A stretch of DNA of 64,000 nucleotides, taken from Leisingera coralii (GTDB lineage: Bacteria; Pseudomonadota; Alphaproteobacteria; Rhodobacterales; Rhodobacteraceae). Position 1 is the first letter of the stretch, and the number at the start of each line of letters is the position of its first letter. The stretch covers positions 113,502 to 177,501 of the forward strand of contig NZ_JBHUPT010000029.1 of the NCBI RefSeq assembly GCF_049056525.1. Direction: 5' to 3'. Position numbers and translations under genes: made by a program. The notes beneath the pieces are model-generated. The model was not told where the DNA came from. It saw only the letters and a list, made by a program, of their open reading frames with translations, and did not search any database. Below, one piece after another: positions 43,146 to 50,866 of the stretch.

Positions 43146-43801
43146 TGCCGGTGCGCTCCGTTCCCGGCTCGGCCTCGGTGGCGGCACCTGAGGACGGCAA
43201 GCTGTTTGCCCCCGCCGCCGCCCGCAACTGCGGGGTGCTGTGCGACCTGCTGGCAGAGGTGGCCCCCGCCAAGGGCCGCGCGCTGGAGCTGGCCAGCGGC
43301 ACCGGCCAGCACGTGGCGGCCTATGCCGCCCGCCTGCCCGGCCTGATGTGGCAGCCCAGCGAGGTGGAGGCCGACCGGCTTGCCAGCATCCAGGCCTATG
43401 CGGAGGAGGCAGACCTTGCCAACATCTCTCCGCCGGTTCAGCTCGACGCCACCGCCCCCGGCTGGGGCGCCGCGCATCCCGGCCAGGACCTGATCGTGCT
43501 GGTAAACCTCCTGCACCTGATCAGCGAGGGCGAGGCCCGCACCCTGATCCGCGAGGCCGCCGCCGCCCTCGCCCCCGGCGGATGCTTCGTGATCTACGGC
43601 CCCTTCATGCGCGGCGGCGAGCTGACCAGCGACGGCGATCGGGCCTTCCACGCAGCGCTCTCCACCCACGACCCCGAGATCGGCTACAAGGATGACTTCG
43701 ACGTGATCGATTGGCTGCACGGCGCCGGGCTGGAGCTGCTGCAGGCGGTGGAGATGCCCGCCAACAACCTGACCCTCGTTGCGGAAAAACCGGCCATCTG
43801 A
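43145..43801 (+). CDS. DUF938-family SAM-dependent methyltransferase
   Basis: The 218-residue protein has the methyltransferase motif I 'ALELASGTGQHVAAYAARLP', followed by 'WQPSEVEADRLASIQAYA' and 'LIVLVNLLHLISEGEARTLI', all typical of DUF938. The N-terminal 'LFAPAAARNCGVLCDLL' is also conserved in the family. The substrate is unknown. TGATG couples its start to the stop of the flavoprotein, making a three-gene operon with the aldo/keto reductase. Confidence 0.85.
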   Translation: MPVRSVPGSASVAAPEDGKLFAPAAARNCGVLCDLLAEVAPAKGRALELASGTGQHVAAYAARLPGLMWQPSEVEADRLASIQAYAEEADLANISPPVQLDATAPGWGAAHPGQDLIVLVNLLHLISEGEARTLIREAAAALAPGGCFVIYGPFMRGGELTSDGDRAFHAALSTHDPEIGYKDDFDVIDWLHGAGLELLQAVEMPANNLTLVAEKPAI

Positions 43802-43875
43802 CCTGTATCAAAGCCGCGCAGGAGCGCCGCCCATACACCTTCAATAATCCGAATGTATTATCGAGGGAACAGCAG

Positions 43876-44209
43876 ATGGACTGGCACGAGAAACTGGACG
43901 GAACCCGCAAGGGCCTGCGCAATCTGAACGGGGCGATCCCGGAAACCGCCCAGGCCTTTGGCGCTTGGCAAGGCGGTGAAGCAGGGCGGCGTGCTGGAAT
44001 TCAAGCAGAAGGAATTCGTCGCCTTGGGCATCGCGGTGGCACTGCGCTGTGAGGATTGCATCGGCCTGCATGTGGAGGCGCTGGTCAAGACTGGCGCCAC
44101 CCGCGCCGAGGTCGGCGACGTGCTGGCGATGTCGATCCAGATGGGCGGCGGCCCGGCGATGATGTATGCCGCCAAGGCGATGGAGTGCTACGACCAGCTG
44201 ACCCGCTGA
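43876..44209 (+). pseudogene. Carboxymuconolactone decarboxylase-like gene with frameshift
   Basis: An intact start at 43876 ('MDWHEKLDGTRKGLRNLNGAIPETAQAFGA') runs into a wrong frame at about 43,961-43,966. The expected continuation ('ALGKAVKQGGVLEFKQKEFVALGIAVALRCEDCIGLHVEALVKTG') is found in another frame up to 44209. Joining needs two extra bases (GCGCTT instead of GCTT). The downstream part has the AhpD-like CxxC-x3-His centre (C-E-D-C-I-G-L-H). Either the gene is broken, or the assembly lost two bases; a programmed shift is less likely, as no slippery run is seen. Confidence 0.75.
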
Positions 44210-44316
44210 TCAGCCTACGGTTGCAGAAAATCCGGCTGCCTGACCTGGATCAAGGCAGCTGCGCCCGGCTCCGCTACAGCTCTTGCTGACCTAACGTAAA
44301 GCAGGACCTGAAAGTA

Positions 44317-44616
44317 ATGATGCATGGTGAATCCGAGGCGCCTCTTGCCAGCCCGCCCCTCCCGGCCGGCGCCGCGCCGGACCTGATCCCGGATGGCAGC
44401 GCGGCGTCCAGAAAGGCGGAGCTGGCGGTGCTGGAGCTGGCCGTCGCCCTGGGCTGCCCCGGTTGCATCAGCACCCAGACAGACGTTCTGGTGAAGGGAG
44501 GAATACCCCGCGCCGCATTTTGCGAGGCGCTGCAGAAATCCATCGATGCCGCCGGGCCGCTTGCCATGATGGGGGCCGCCCGGGCGATGGACCGGTTTGA
44601 TGAACTGACAGCCTGA
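44317..44616 (+). CDS. Carboxymuconolactone decarboxylase/AhpD-like protein
   Basis: The 99-residue protein resembles the C-terminal part of the frameshifted gene just upstream: 'LAVLELAVALGCPGCISTQTDVLVKGGIPRAAFCEAL' and 'GPLAMMGAARAMDRFDEL'. It keeps the CxxC pair, but the histidine four residues after it is replaced by glutamine (C-I-S-T-Q), so peroxidase-type chemistry may be changed. The first 30 residues are proline/alanine-rich and unlike the paralogue. Whether it forms the usual oligomer is unknown. The two genes look like an old tandem duplication. Confidence 0.75.
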   Translation: MMHGESEAPLASPPLPAGAAPDLIPDGSAASRKAELAVLELAVALGCPGCISTQTDVLVKGGIPRAAFCEALQKSIDAAGPLAMMGAARAMDRFDELTA

Positions 44617-44854
44617 ATCACCGGCTGCGGCGCGCAGCTCTGCCGCGCCCCGATCCGGTCGCTGACGGCGGCCTGGGGGAAAATCAGCGCCCCGCCGTGA
44701 AAACTGCCGGCGGCCTCAACCGTCAGAAAGTTCTCATCGGCACTGATCTGCAGAGCGATCTATTTTTCCGATCAGTCCGAGCAAATCAATTCGTTATCCC
44801 TAGCTGGCCCGGAGGCGCTACGCTGTCCGCAGATCAACCAAAGGACTCGCGCCG

Positions 44855-45445
44855 ATGCTGGACAAAAGCCACAAGCCAACCTGGACCAGTTTCACCGAAG
44901 CCACCCCCGAGGACTGGGCCGCGGTGGAGAAATACGAGGAAGAATACAACGCCGCCCTGCCGGAGCGGATCCTCGACGCCATCCGCTCGCTGGACGAGGA
45001 CTGGACCCCCTACCCGGTGAACCGCTACCAGCATTGCCTGCAGGCGGCGACCCGCGCCTGGGAGGACGGCGCCGATGACGAGATCATCGTGGCGGCCCTG
45101 GTGCATGACGTCGGCGACATCCTGTCGCCCTACAACCACGGCGAGCTGTCGGCGGCGATGATGAAGCCCTACGTCAGCGAGAAGACCTACTGGATCCTCA
45201 AGCACCACTGCGTGTTCCAGGGCTTCTACTACAACCACCACTTCGGCGGCGACCGCAACGCGCGGGACAAGTACCGCGACAGCCCCTATTGGGAGGACTG
45301 CCGGTATTTCTGCGAGAATTACGACCAATGCGCCTTTGACCCGGAGTATCCGACCAAGCCGCTGGAGTTCTTCGAGCCGATCCTGCGCAAGGTTCTGTCG
45401 CGCGGCTGGGGCCATATGGAGCTGGCGGAAACAGCCGAGGACTGA
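44855..45445 (+). CDS. HD-domain protein (putative phosphohydrolase or oxygenase)
   Basis: The 196-residue protein has the metal-binding HD signature: His in 'NRYQHCLQAATRAWE', His-Asp in 'VAALVHDVGD', and further histidines ('ILKHHCVFQGFYYNHHFGGD'). The H-HD-D pattern fits either a phosphohydrolase or a mixed-valent di-iron oxygenase like PhnZ/MIOX. The extra histidines and tyrosines in 'HHCVFQGFYYNHH' make the oxygenase option worth considering. AAGGA precedes ATG 44855. No phosphonate genes are nearby. The gene stands alone. Confidence 0.8.
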   Translation: MLDKSHKPTWTSFTEATPEDWAAVEKYEEEYNAALPERILDAIRSLDEDWTPYPVNRYQHCLQAATRAWEDGADDEIIVAALVHDVGDILSPYNHGELSAAMMKPYVSEKTYWILKHHCVFQGFYYNHHFGGDRNARDKYRDSPYWEDCRYFCENYDQCAFDPEYPTKPLEFFEPILRKVLSRGWGHMELAETAED

Positions 45446-45854
45446 GCTGCCCGCCAGGCAGCTTCTGCCAAAATATGAGAGGGGCCGGACGGCCCCTCTC
45501 ATGAGAACTGCTTTTGCCAGTCCCGCCAGCCTTCATCGACCGAGGGGATCTGGTCCAACTGCTCCCCGGCAAAGCGGGTGGCGATCACGTAGCGCTTGCT
45601 GTCCACAGGGATCATCACATGCCTGCCGCCTGCGTCCGGGAAGCCGCCGCACCGGGTGCCGGGGAGGAAGCCGGCAAGCCTCAAAGGAGCAGTTGCGCCG
45701 CGCGATGCGCGCCGCTACCGGAGCCAGGCAGGCCGCGCCTGAGGCGCGGCCTGCCTGGCCCAACGGGACCCTTCGGATTTCACATCCGAACGGGGACGGG
45801 CGGGAGGGGTTCGGGCCGCCTTGCCTGGCGCCGTCAAACGCGCTGGTTACAATC
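45446..45854. other. Intergenic region with strong palindrome
   Basis: This 409-bp stretch separates convergent genes. A 61-codon minus-strand frame (45499-45684) ending 'IPSVDEGWRDWQKQFS' could be a remnant or a small gene but has no convincing start or ribosome binding site. GAGGGGCC-GGAC-GGCCCCTC (45479-45498) is an 8-bp hairpin just after the HD gene. A 16-bp perfect hairpin lies at 45724-45758. Confidence 0.45.
45724..45758. repeat. Perfect 16-bp hairpin with TGA loop
   Basis: CCAGGCAGGCCGCGCC (45724-45739) pairs exactly with 45743-45758 around TGA. It is almost pure G/C in the stem and has no T-run. It may be a REP-like element or a strong RNA structure at the 3' end of the methyltransferase transcript. 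Confidence 0.65.
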
Positions 45855-46457
45855 TCAGCCCGCAGCGCGGATGCCAGCGCCCATCAGAACCGGCATCGCC
45901 TGGCCGCCGGCGTCCATCTCAAACGCCGGTTCAGCACGTATTGACCCAAGGCCTGCAGTCCGCAAAGCCTCTCTCACTTGCGAGAGCGTCAGCCCGGAGC
46001 CGCCTTCGTCCGCGGCCAGCCAGTCCCACTGCACAAACATCCCGCCGCTGTTCAGCAGGCCCGCCAGCGCCGCCACCGCGCCCGGGTAGTCTGGCAGGAA
46101 ACCGCACACGGAGGAGGCGCATATCAGATCAAAGCCGGTGAGACCGTCCCCGGCCTTCGCCGCGCTGCCGTCCAGAATGTCTGCGTGGAGGGCCCTGACA
46201 TTGGGCAGCGCCTTGTCCTGCAGCACCGCGATCATCCGGTCCGAGGTGTCAACGGCCACCACCTCCTGCACATGCGGCGCGAGCTTTTCGCTCAACAGCC
46301 CGGTGCCGCAGCCGAAATCAAGCACCCGCTTGTCCTGCCAGCCGCCGCCGGTGATGCCGGCATAGTCGTCCAGCGCGGTAAAGGCCCGGGCGGCATAATC
46401 CCGGACATCGCTGTTGCCGTCCCAGCCGTCGGCGTAATCGTTCCAGCCGTCGCTCAT
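45855..46457 (-). CDS. Class I SAM-dependent methyltransferase
   Basis: The 200-residue protein has motif I 'RVLDFGCGTGLLSEKLAP', motif II 'EVVAVDTSDRMIAVL' with the ribose-binding acidic residue, and 'FDLICASSVCGFLPDYPG' after it, a typical Methyltransf_11/25 fold. The start ATG 46457 has GGAAAGG and AGGCAAG upstream. The closing residues form a C-terminal strand ('AEPAFEMDAGGQAMPVLMGAGIRA'). The substrate is unknown; small-molecule methylation is likely. It stands alone. Confidence 0.87.
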   Translation of the reverse strand: MSDGWNDYADGWDGNSDVRDYAARAFTALDDYAGITGGGWQDKRVLDFGCGTGLLSEKLAPHVQEVVAVDTSDRMIAVLQDKALPNVRALHADILDGSAAKAGDGLTGFDLICASSVCGFLPDYPGAVAALAGLLNSGGMFVQWDWLAADEGGSGLTLSQVREALRTAGLGSIRAEPAFEMDAGGQAMPVLMGAGIRAAG

Positions 46458-46910
46458 CTTGCCTGCCTTTCCTGCTTTGGTGTCTCAGGCCCGGGACAGT
46501 GAAGCGGCGGGCGGCGGGCGTCAACAGGACGAGTCAAACGGTCAGGCTGCAATGAGACGCGAGAAAGCCTGGGGGAGCGATGGTACATGAGCGCCAAAAA
46601 GCCCGGAATCAAGGCGAAGCCGCCGGGCGAGCGCCTGACCGCCCGCACGGGCTGGCGCTTCCGCGAGGGCAGTGGCCCCGCTTGAGCCTGGAGTGGCACT
46701 GGCAGGGATAAAGCGGCCTGCACCACGGTTGCAGCGCCACCCCGCGGTCAGGCGTGCGCCCGGCTCGGGCAATCGTTGTATTGCGGCGCACTGCCGGTCT
46801 TGGCTTTAGCTTTTGCGGCCCCGCAATCCGACCAGTATGAGGACTGCAACCAAGCCCGCAAACGGAACAGCGGCTGTGCGTGCAAAATCCGCTACGCTTG
46901 CCTTCCAACG
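46458..46910. other. Noncoding or low-evidence stretch
   Basis: These 453 bp hold no gene I can support. A 32-codon plus-strand frame from 46587 (MSAKKPGIKAKPPGERL...) behind a GGGGGAG stretch is lysine/arginine-rich and might encode a very small protein, but there is nothing to compare it with. Longer frames on the minus strand look random in composition. Confidence 0.35.
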
Positions 46911-47096
46911 CTAAGCACCTAGCGTCTGCAAATCATCCATTCTGTCGAGTATTTCCATAGCCGCTCCCAGTAGACAGGCGACTGCAAATGCTCCCAGAAA
47001 GGGCTTCACGCGAACCGGTCTCCCCGACAAAAGGATCGCCGCGAAGGTCAGCACGAGCCCGATAACAACGTGCAGTATGTCACGATCAATAGGCAC
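46911..47096 (-). CDS. Small two-helix membrane protein, unknown
   Basis: The 61-residue protein has two hydrophobic segments ('ILHVVIGLVLTFAAILLSG' and 'FLGAFAVACLLGAAMEILD') with a basic loop between them (R-P-V-R-V-K-P) and an acidic end ('DRMDDL'). This is the layout of a genuine small inner membrane protein. The start is a GTG (47096) without a clear ribosome binding site. No family was recognised. It is transcribed away from the large flavoprotein gene's terminator. Confidence 0.5.
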   Translation of the reverse strand: MPIDRDILHVVIGLVLTFAAILLSGRPVRVKPFLGAFAVACLLGAAMEILDRMDDLQTLGA

Positions 47097-47243
47097 GTAT
47101 TGCGCAAGCAGAAGCTTTTACGATTGATACCATGAGGCCGTTTGATCCATCCCCCAAATAAATACAGGCAACATCTTTTTAAGCAACGCGCGGCGAAAGG
47201 AACGGCGCGTCCACGCTCCAACGACGACTTGCCCCAATAAAAA

Positions 47244-47269
47244 AAGCCCCGGCACTTTGGCCGGGGCTT
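47244..47269 (-). terminator. Rho-independent terminator of the flavoprotein gene
   Basis: A 10-bp stem (AAGCCCCGGC, 47244-47253, with 47260-47269) closes a 6-base loop. On the minus strand it continues into TTTTTTTATT, a textbook terminator 20 bp after the stop at 47291. Confidence 0.9.
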
Positions 47270-47290
47270 CCTTGTTTCTTCCGTCAGACC

Positions 47291-49798
47291 TTAGCCGTCT
47301 TTCCGGATGACTTCGTTCTTCGGATCGTAGGGGCTGTCGCAGGTCACGACCGCATCCCACAGCTTGTCCTGGATCTTGACCTGCAGCTTGGTGCCTTCCA
47401 CCGCGTACTCAGGCTTTACATAGCCCATGCCGATGGATTTCTCGAAGGCCACCGAGTAACCGCCGGAGGTCAGGCGGCCCACACGGGTGCCGTCTGCGGC
47501 ATAGAGCGCCTCGCGGCCCCAGGGATCGGCGTCGCTCGGTCCGTCGATCAGCAGGGTGCAGCACTTCACGCGCACGCCGGTCTCTTCCAGCTTGGCCTTG
47601 CCGTGGAAGTCTTTCGACAGGTCGACAAAGCGCGGCAGGTCGGCTTCCAGCGGGGTCGCGTCGCGGCCCAGCTCGTTGCCGAAGGCGCGGTAGGACTTCT
47701 CCTGGCGCAGCCAGTTCTGGGCGCGGGCGCCGACCAGCTTCATGCCGTGCTTCTCGCCGGCTTTCTCCAGCAGGTCGAACAGGTAGTTCTGCATCTCGAT
47801 CGGGTGATGCAGTTCCCAGCCCAGTTCACCGGTGTAGGCAACGCGGATCGCATTGACCGGGCACATGCCCAGTTCGATCTGCTTGGCCGACAGCCAGGGG
47901 AAGCGCTTGTTGGACAGCGCGGTTTCCGGATCGGCGTCGACGATCACCTCTTTCAGCACATCGCGGGACTTGGGGCCTGCGATGGCGAAAACGCCCCACT
48001 GGCTGGTCACGTCCTGGATCTCGATGTAGCCGAACTCTTCCATCTTGTCTTCGGCCGCTTTGCGCAGGAAGTCCGCGTCATATTCGGACCAAGCGCCGGC
48101 GGAGACCAGATAGTAGTTGTTCTCGCCGTTGCGGACGATGGTGTATTCGGTGCGGGTGGTGCCGGCAACGGTCAGCGCGTAGGTCAGGTTGATGCGGCCG
48201 ACCTTGGGCAGTTTGTTGCAGGTGAACCAGTCCAGGAACTGGGTGGCACCGGGGCCTTTGACGACATGCTTGGTGAAGGCGGTTGCGTCGATCAGGCCAA
48301 CGCCTTCACGAACGGCCTTCGCCTCTTCCACGGCATACTGCCACCAGCCGCCGCGGCGGAAGGAGCGGGCGTCGTGGTCGAAGTTTGCCGGCGCGTCCAG
48401 CGGACCGTAGTAGTTCGGGCGTTCCCAGCCGTTGACCCAGCCGAACTGTGCGCCGCGGGCCTTCTGGCGGTCGTAGGCCGGTGCGGTGCGCAGCGGACGG
48501 CAGGCTTCGCGCTCTTCGTCCGGGTGGTGCAGGATGTAGACGTGCTCATAGCACTCTTCGTTCTTGCGGGCCGCGAACTCGGTGGTCATCCAGTTGGAGG
48601 AGTAACGCTTGGGGTCGAGCGACGCCATGTCGATCTCGGCCTCGCCGTCCACCATCATCTGCGCCAGGTAGTAGCCGGTGCCGCCTGCGGCGGTGATGCC
48701 GAAGGAGAAACCTTCTGCCAGCCACATGTTGCGCAGGCCCGGGGCCGGGCCGACCAGCGGGTTGCCGTCGGGGGTGTAGCAGATCGGGCCGTTGAAGTCG
48801 TCCTTGAGGCCGCTCTCGGCGCAGGACGGAACGCGCTCTGCCATCGCCATGTACTGCTCGGCGATCCGGTCCAGATCCAGCGGGAACAGGTCGGCGCGGA
48901 AGCTGTCCGGCACGCCGTGCTCGAACTGTGCGGGCGCGCCGCGCTCGTAGATGCCCAGGATCCAGCCGCCGCGCTCTTCGCGGGCATAGGATTCGTTGTC
49001 GGCGTCGCGCACAACGGGGTGCTCGGGGTTGCCTGCTTCGCGCCATTTGACCAGCTCGGGGTCCTTGTCCATGACGATGAAGGTGTGCTCGACCGGGATT
49101 GCCGGCATCTTGATGCCCAGCATCTTGGCGGTGCGCTGCGCGTGGTTGCCCGACGCGGTCACGACGTGCTCGGCGGTGATCACCACCTGCTCGTCGGAGG
49201 GAACCAGGTTGCCGCCTTTTTCGACCATCTTGGTGCAGGTGACTTCCCAGTGGGTGCCGGTCCAGTGGAAGGCATCGGCCTGCAGCTTGCGGACGATCTC
49301 GACGCCGCGCTGACGGGCGCCCTTGGCCATCGCCTGGGTCACGTCGGCCGGGTTAATGTAGCCGTCCTCGGTGTGGTAGATCGCGCCCTTCAGATCGGAG
49401 GTCTCGATCAGCGGCCAGCGCTCCTTGATCTGCTCCGGGGTCAGCCACTCGTATTTCACGTCGCAGGTTTCTGCGGTGGAGGCATAGAGCATGTACTCGT
49501 CCATGCGCTCCTGGGTCTGCGCCATGCGCAGGTTGCCGACCACGGCGAAACCTGCGTTCAGGCCGGTTTCCTCTTCCAGGGTCTTGTAGAAATCGACCGA
49601 GTACTTGTGGATGTGGGTGGTCGCATAGGACATGTTGAACAGCGGCAGCAGGCCGGCTGCGTGCCAGGTCGAGCCGGAGGTCAGCTCGTCACGCTCGATC
49701 AGCATGACGTCCTCCCAGCCGGCCTTGGCCAGGTGATAGGCAATCGAGGTGCCGACGGCGCCGCCGCCAACAACAAGTGCTTTGACTTGGGTTTTCAT
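47291..49798 (-). CDS. GcvT-family FAD oxidoreductase (dimethylglycine/sarcosine dehydrogenase-like)
   Basis: The 835-residue protein fuses an N-terminal FAD-binding DAO domain ('ALVVGGGAVGTSIAYHLAKAGW', 'ELTSGSTWHAAGLLP' with the histidine used for covalent flavin in this family) to a C-terminal folate-binding GcvT domain ('YALTVAGTTRTEYTIVRNG', 'RVAYTGELGWELHHP', 'GRLTSGGYSVAFEKSIGMGYV'). This is the architecture of dimethylglycine and sarcosine dehydrogenases, which oxidise N-methyl groups and hand formaldehyde to tetrahydrofolate. ATG 49798 begins the FAD motif; the frame open further upstream is noncoding. The gene is a single unit with its own terminator. The substrate (dimethylglycine, sarcosine or another methylated amine) is inferred. 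Confidence 0.9.
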   Translation of the reverse strand: MKTQVKALVVGGGAVGTSIAYHLAKAGWEDVMLIERDELTSGSTWHAAGLLPLFNMSYATTHIHKYSVDFYKTLEEETGLNAGFAVVGNLRMAQTQERMDEYMLYASTAETCDVKYEWLTPEQIKERWPLIETSDLKGAIYHTEDGYINPADVTQAMAKGARQRGVEIVRKLQADAFHWTGTHWEVTCTKMVEKGGNLVPSDEQVVITAEHVVTASGNHAQRTAKMLGIKMPAIPVEHTFIVMDKDPELVKWREAGNPEHPVVRDADNESYAREERGGWILGIYERGAPAQFEHGVPDSFRADLFPLDLDRIAEQYMAMAERVPSCAESGLKDDFNGPICYTPDGNPLVGPAPGLRNMWLAEGFSFGITAAGGTGYYLAQMMVDGEAEIDMASLDPKRYSSNWMTTEFAARKNEECYEHVYILHHPDEEREACRPLRTAPAYDRQKARGAQFGWVNGWERPNYYGPLDAPANFDHDARSFRRGGWWQYAVEEAKAVREGVGLIDATAFTKHVVKGPGATQFLDWFTCNKLPKVGRINLTYALTVAGTTRTEYTIVRNGENNYYLVSAGAWSEYDADFLRKAAEDKMEEFGYIEIQDVTSQWGVFAIAGPKSRDVLKEVIVDADPETALSNKRFPWLSAKQIELGMCPVNAIRVAYTGELGWELHHPIEMQNYLFDLLEKAGEKHGMKLVGARAQNWLRQEKSYRAFGNELGRDATPLEADLPRFVDLSKDFHGKAKLEETGVRVKCCTLLIDGPSDADPWGREALYAADGTRVGRLTSGGYSVAFEKSIGMGYVKPEYAVEGTKLQVKIQDKLWDAVVTCDSPYDPKNEVIRKDG

Positions 49799-50017
49799 TC
49801 TCCCGCTCTCCAGCTTTGTGAGATTCTTGGCAGTGGTTATGCCCGCGCATTGAAATCCGCGCAAAATCAGGCCGACGCAAAAACAGCCAAAACCGACCTT
49901 GCGCGCCACAGCATACCGGATTCTGGCAGCGGATTTGACGGCAATGGCGTTTTTCTGCGCAGCAAAAAGGGGGCTCGCGCCCCCTGATGGTCCCATTTCA
50001 GGCTGTCCTGCCCCCTG

Positions 50018-50347
50018 TCAGCAGTCCGCCACATTGCCGCGGCGGATGCAGACCGGCGGCGGCGCCTCTTCTGCGCCCGGCGCTTCCGCGACCTGCTCGC
50101 CGCCCGAGAACAGGCGCTTGCCATAGCTGGCAGCCTCACCCCAGACCGACGTTCCGCCGCCGTCAGCCAGGCGGGTTGCCTCCCGGGCCCGGGCGCGGGC
50201 AAACCGTTCCTGGACGATGGTGCCATAGTCGGTGGCGCTGAGATCGCCCCAGCTGAGGTTCGCGTCGCGTGTCTGGATAAAGTAGTCATATCCGATCACC
50301 GCCTGAGTGCTGAACACCAGGATGCCCATCGCTTTTCTCAGTCCCAT
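50018..50347 (-). CDS. Hypothetical protein with N-terminal signal anchor
   Basis: The 109-residue protein starts with a short hydrophobic segment ('AMGILVFSTQAVIGYDYFI'), followed by a polar, alanine/arginine-rich part and a proline/glutamate stretch ('AEAPGAEEAPPPVCIRRG') with two cysteines close to the C terminus, possibly a disulfide. The start is well supported by GGAGG six bases before ATG 50347. It is probably anchored in the inner membrane with its tail outside. No family is recognised. Confidence 0.65.
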   Translation of the reverse strand: MGLRKAMGILVFSTQAVIGYDYFIQTRDANLSWGDLSATDYGTIVQERFARARAREATRLADGGGTSVWGEAASYGKRLFSGGEQVAEAPGAEEAPPPVCIRRGNVADC

Positions 50348-50866
50348 GCTGCCCTCCGGTTCCGCGGGAATGCTCCGTGTTCATCCCAAATCAGGACCTG
50401 GCGCAGAATTGCGGCAGCTTTCCGGTTTTTCGGGGAAGAGTTCCGTGCAATTGCGCCTATCCGGCCCGGGCTCCTGCCCGGCCGGCTGCTGTTGCGTTCT
50501 GCCTGTGCTGTTCCTTGAGAGCTGATTGCCAGCGGTAAGGATTGGCGGCGCCGCCAAGAGGCGGAGGCGGGACGGGAGGTTCCTCCCGCACGCTGAACGT
50601 TGTCTCTGCGTACCCTTGCCACAGGGCCCTGTTCCTGGATGCCGGGGGTGTCAGGCCCAGCGGTGACCGCGATCAGGAGCCATCATGGCAGACCGGGCTT
50701 AAGATGCAGTGAGACAGGCGTGCGCGAGGTGTGCAACACCCCTGCAGAGCCTTGGCGCGCTGGTTGCACAATGAGTATTTTTACAAAGAAGAAGAGAGGG
50801 CTGCGCTTCTTCTTTGCCCAAATACTCAATATCCTGCCCTCTGCGGCAGCCTGCTACGGGCATGGG
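50348..50866. other. Repeat-rich noncoding region
   Basis: This 519-bp stretch has no convincing gene. It contains a perfect 16-bp palindrome at 50542-50557 (TTGGCGGCGCCGCCAA), a CGGGAGG-TT-CCTCCCG hairpin at about 50572-50587, and the long inverted repeat at 50773-50827. Several dispersed elements have thus piled up here. Confidence 0.5.
50773..50827. repeat. Inverted pair of a dispersed element, next to VOC gene end
   Basis: The left arm 50773-50794 (GAGTATTTTTACAAAGAAGAAG) and the right arm 50806-50827 form an imperfect 22-bp inverted repeat with mismatches only in the central A/T or G/C positions. The left arm's first 20 bases are identical to 34631-34650. It sits 40 bp beyond the VOC gene stop and could act as its terminator. 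Confidence 0.65.

Noticed and set aside
45499..45684. A 61-codon minus-strand frame
   Set aside because: TTG-type start without ribosome binding site and no family; at best a gene remnant.
45761..45800. tRNA-like short stem CGGATTTCACATCCG
   Set aside because: Only one short stem-loop; no acceptor stem, T-loop or anticodon arm around it.
47603..49987. A 794-codon plus-strand open frame opposite the large flavoprotein gene
   Set aside because: Antisense shadow; the minus strand has a complete, well-known domain order.
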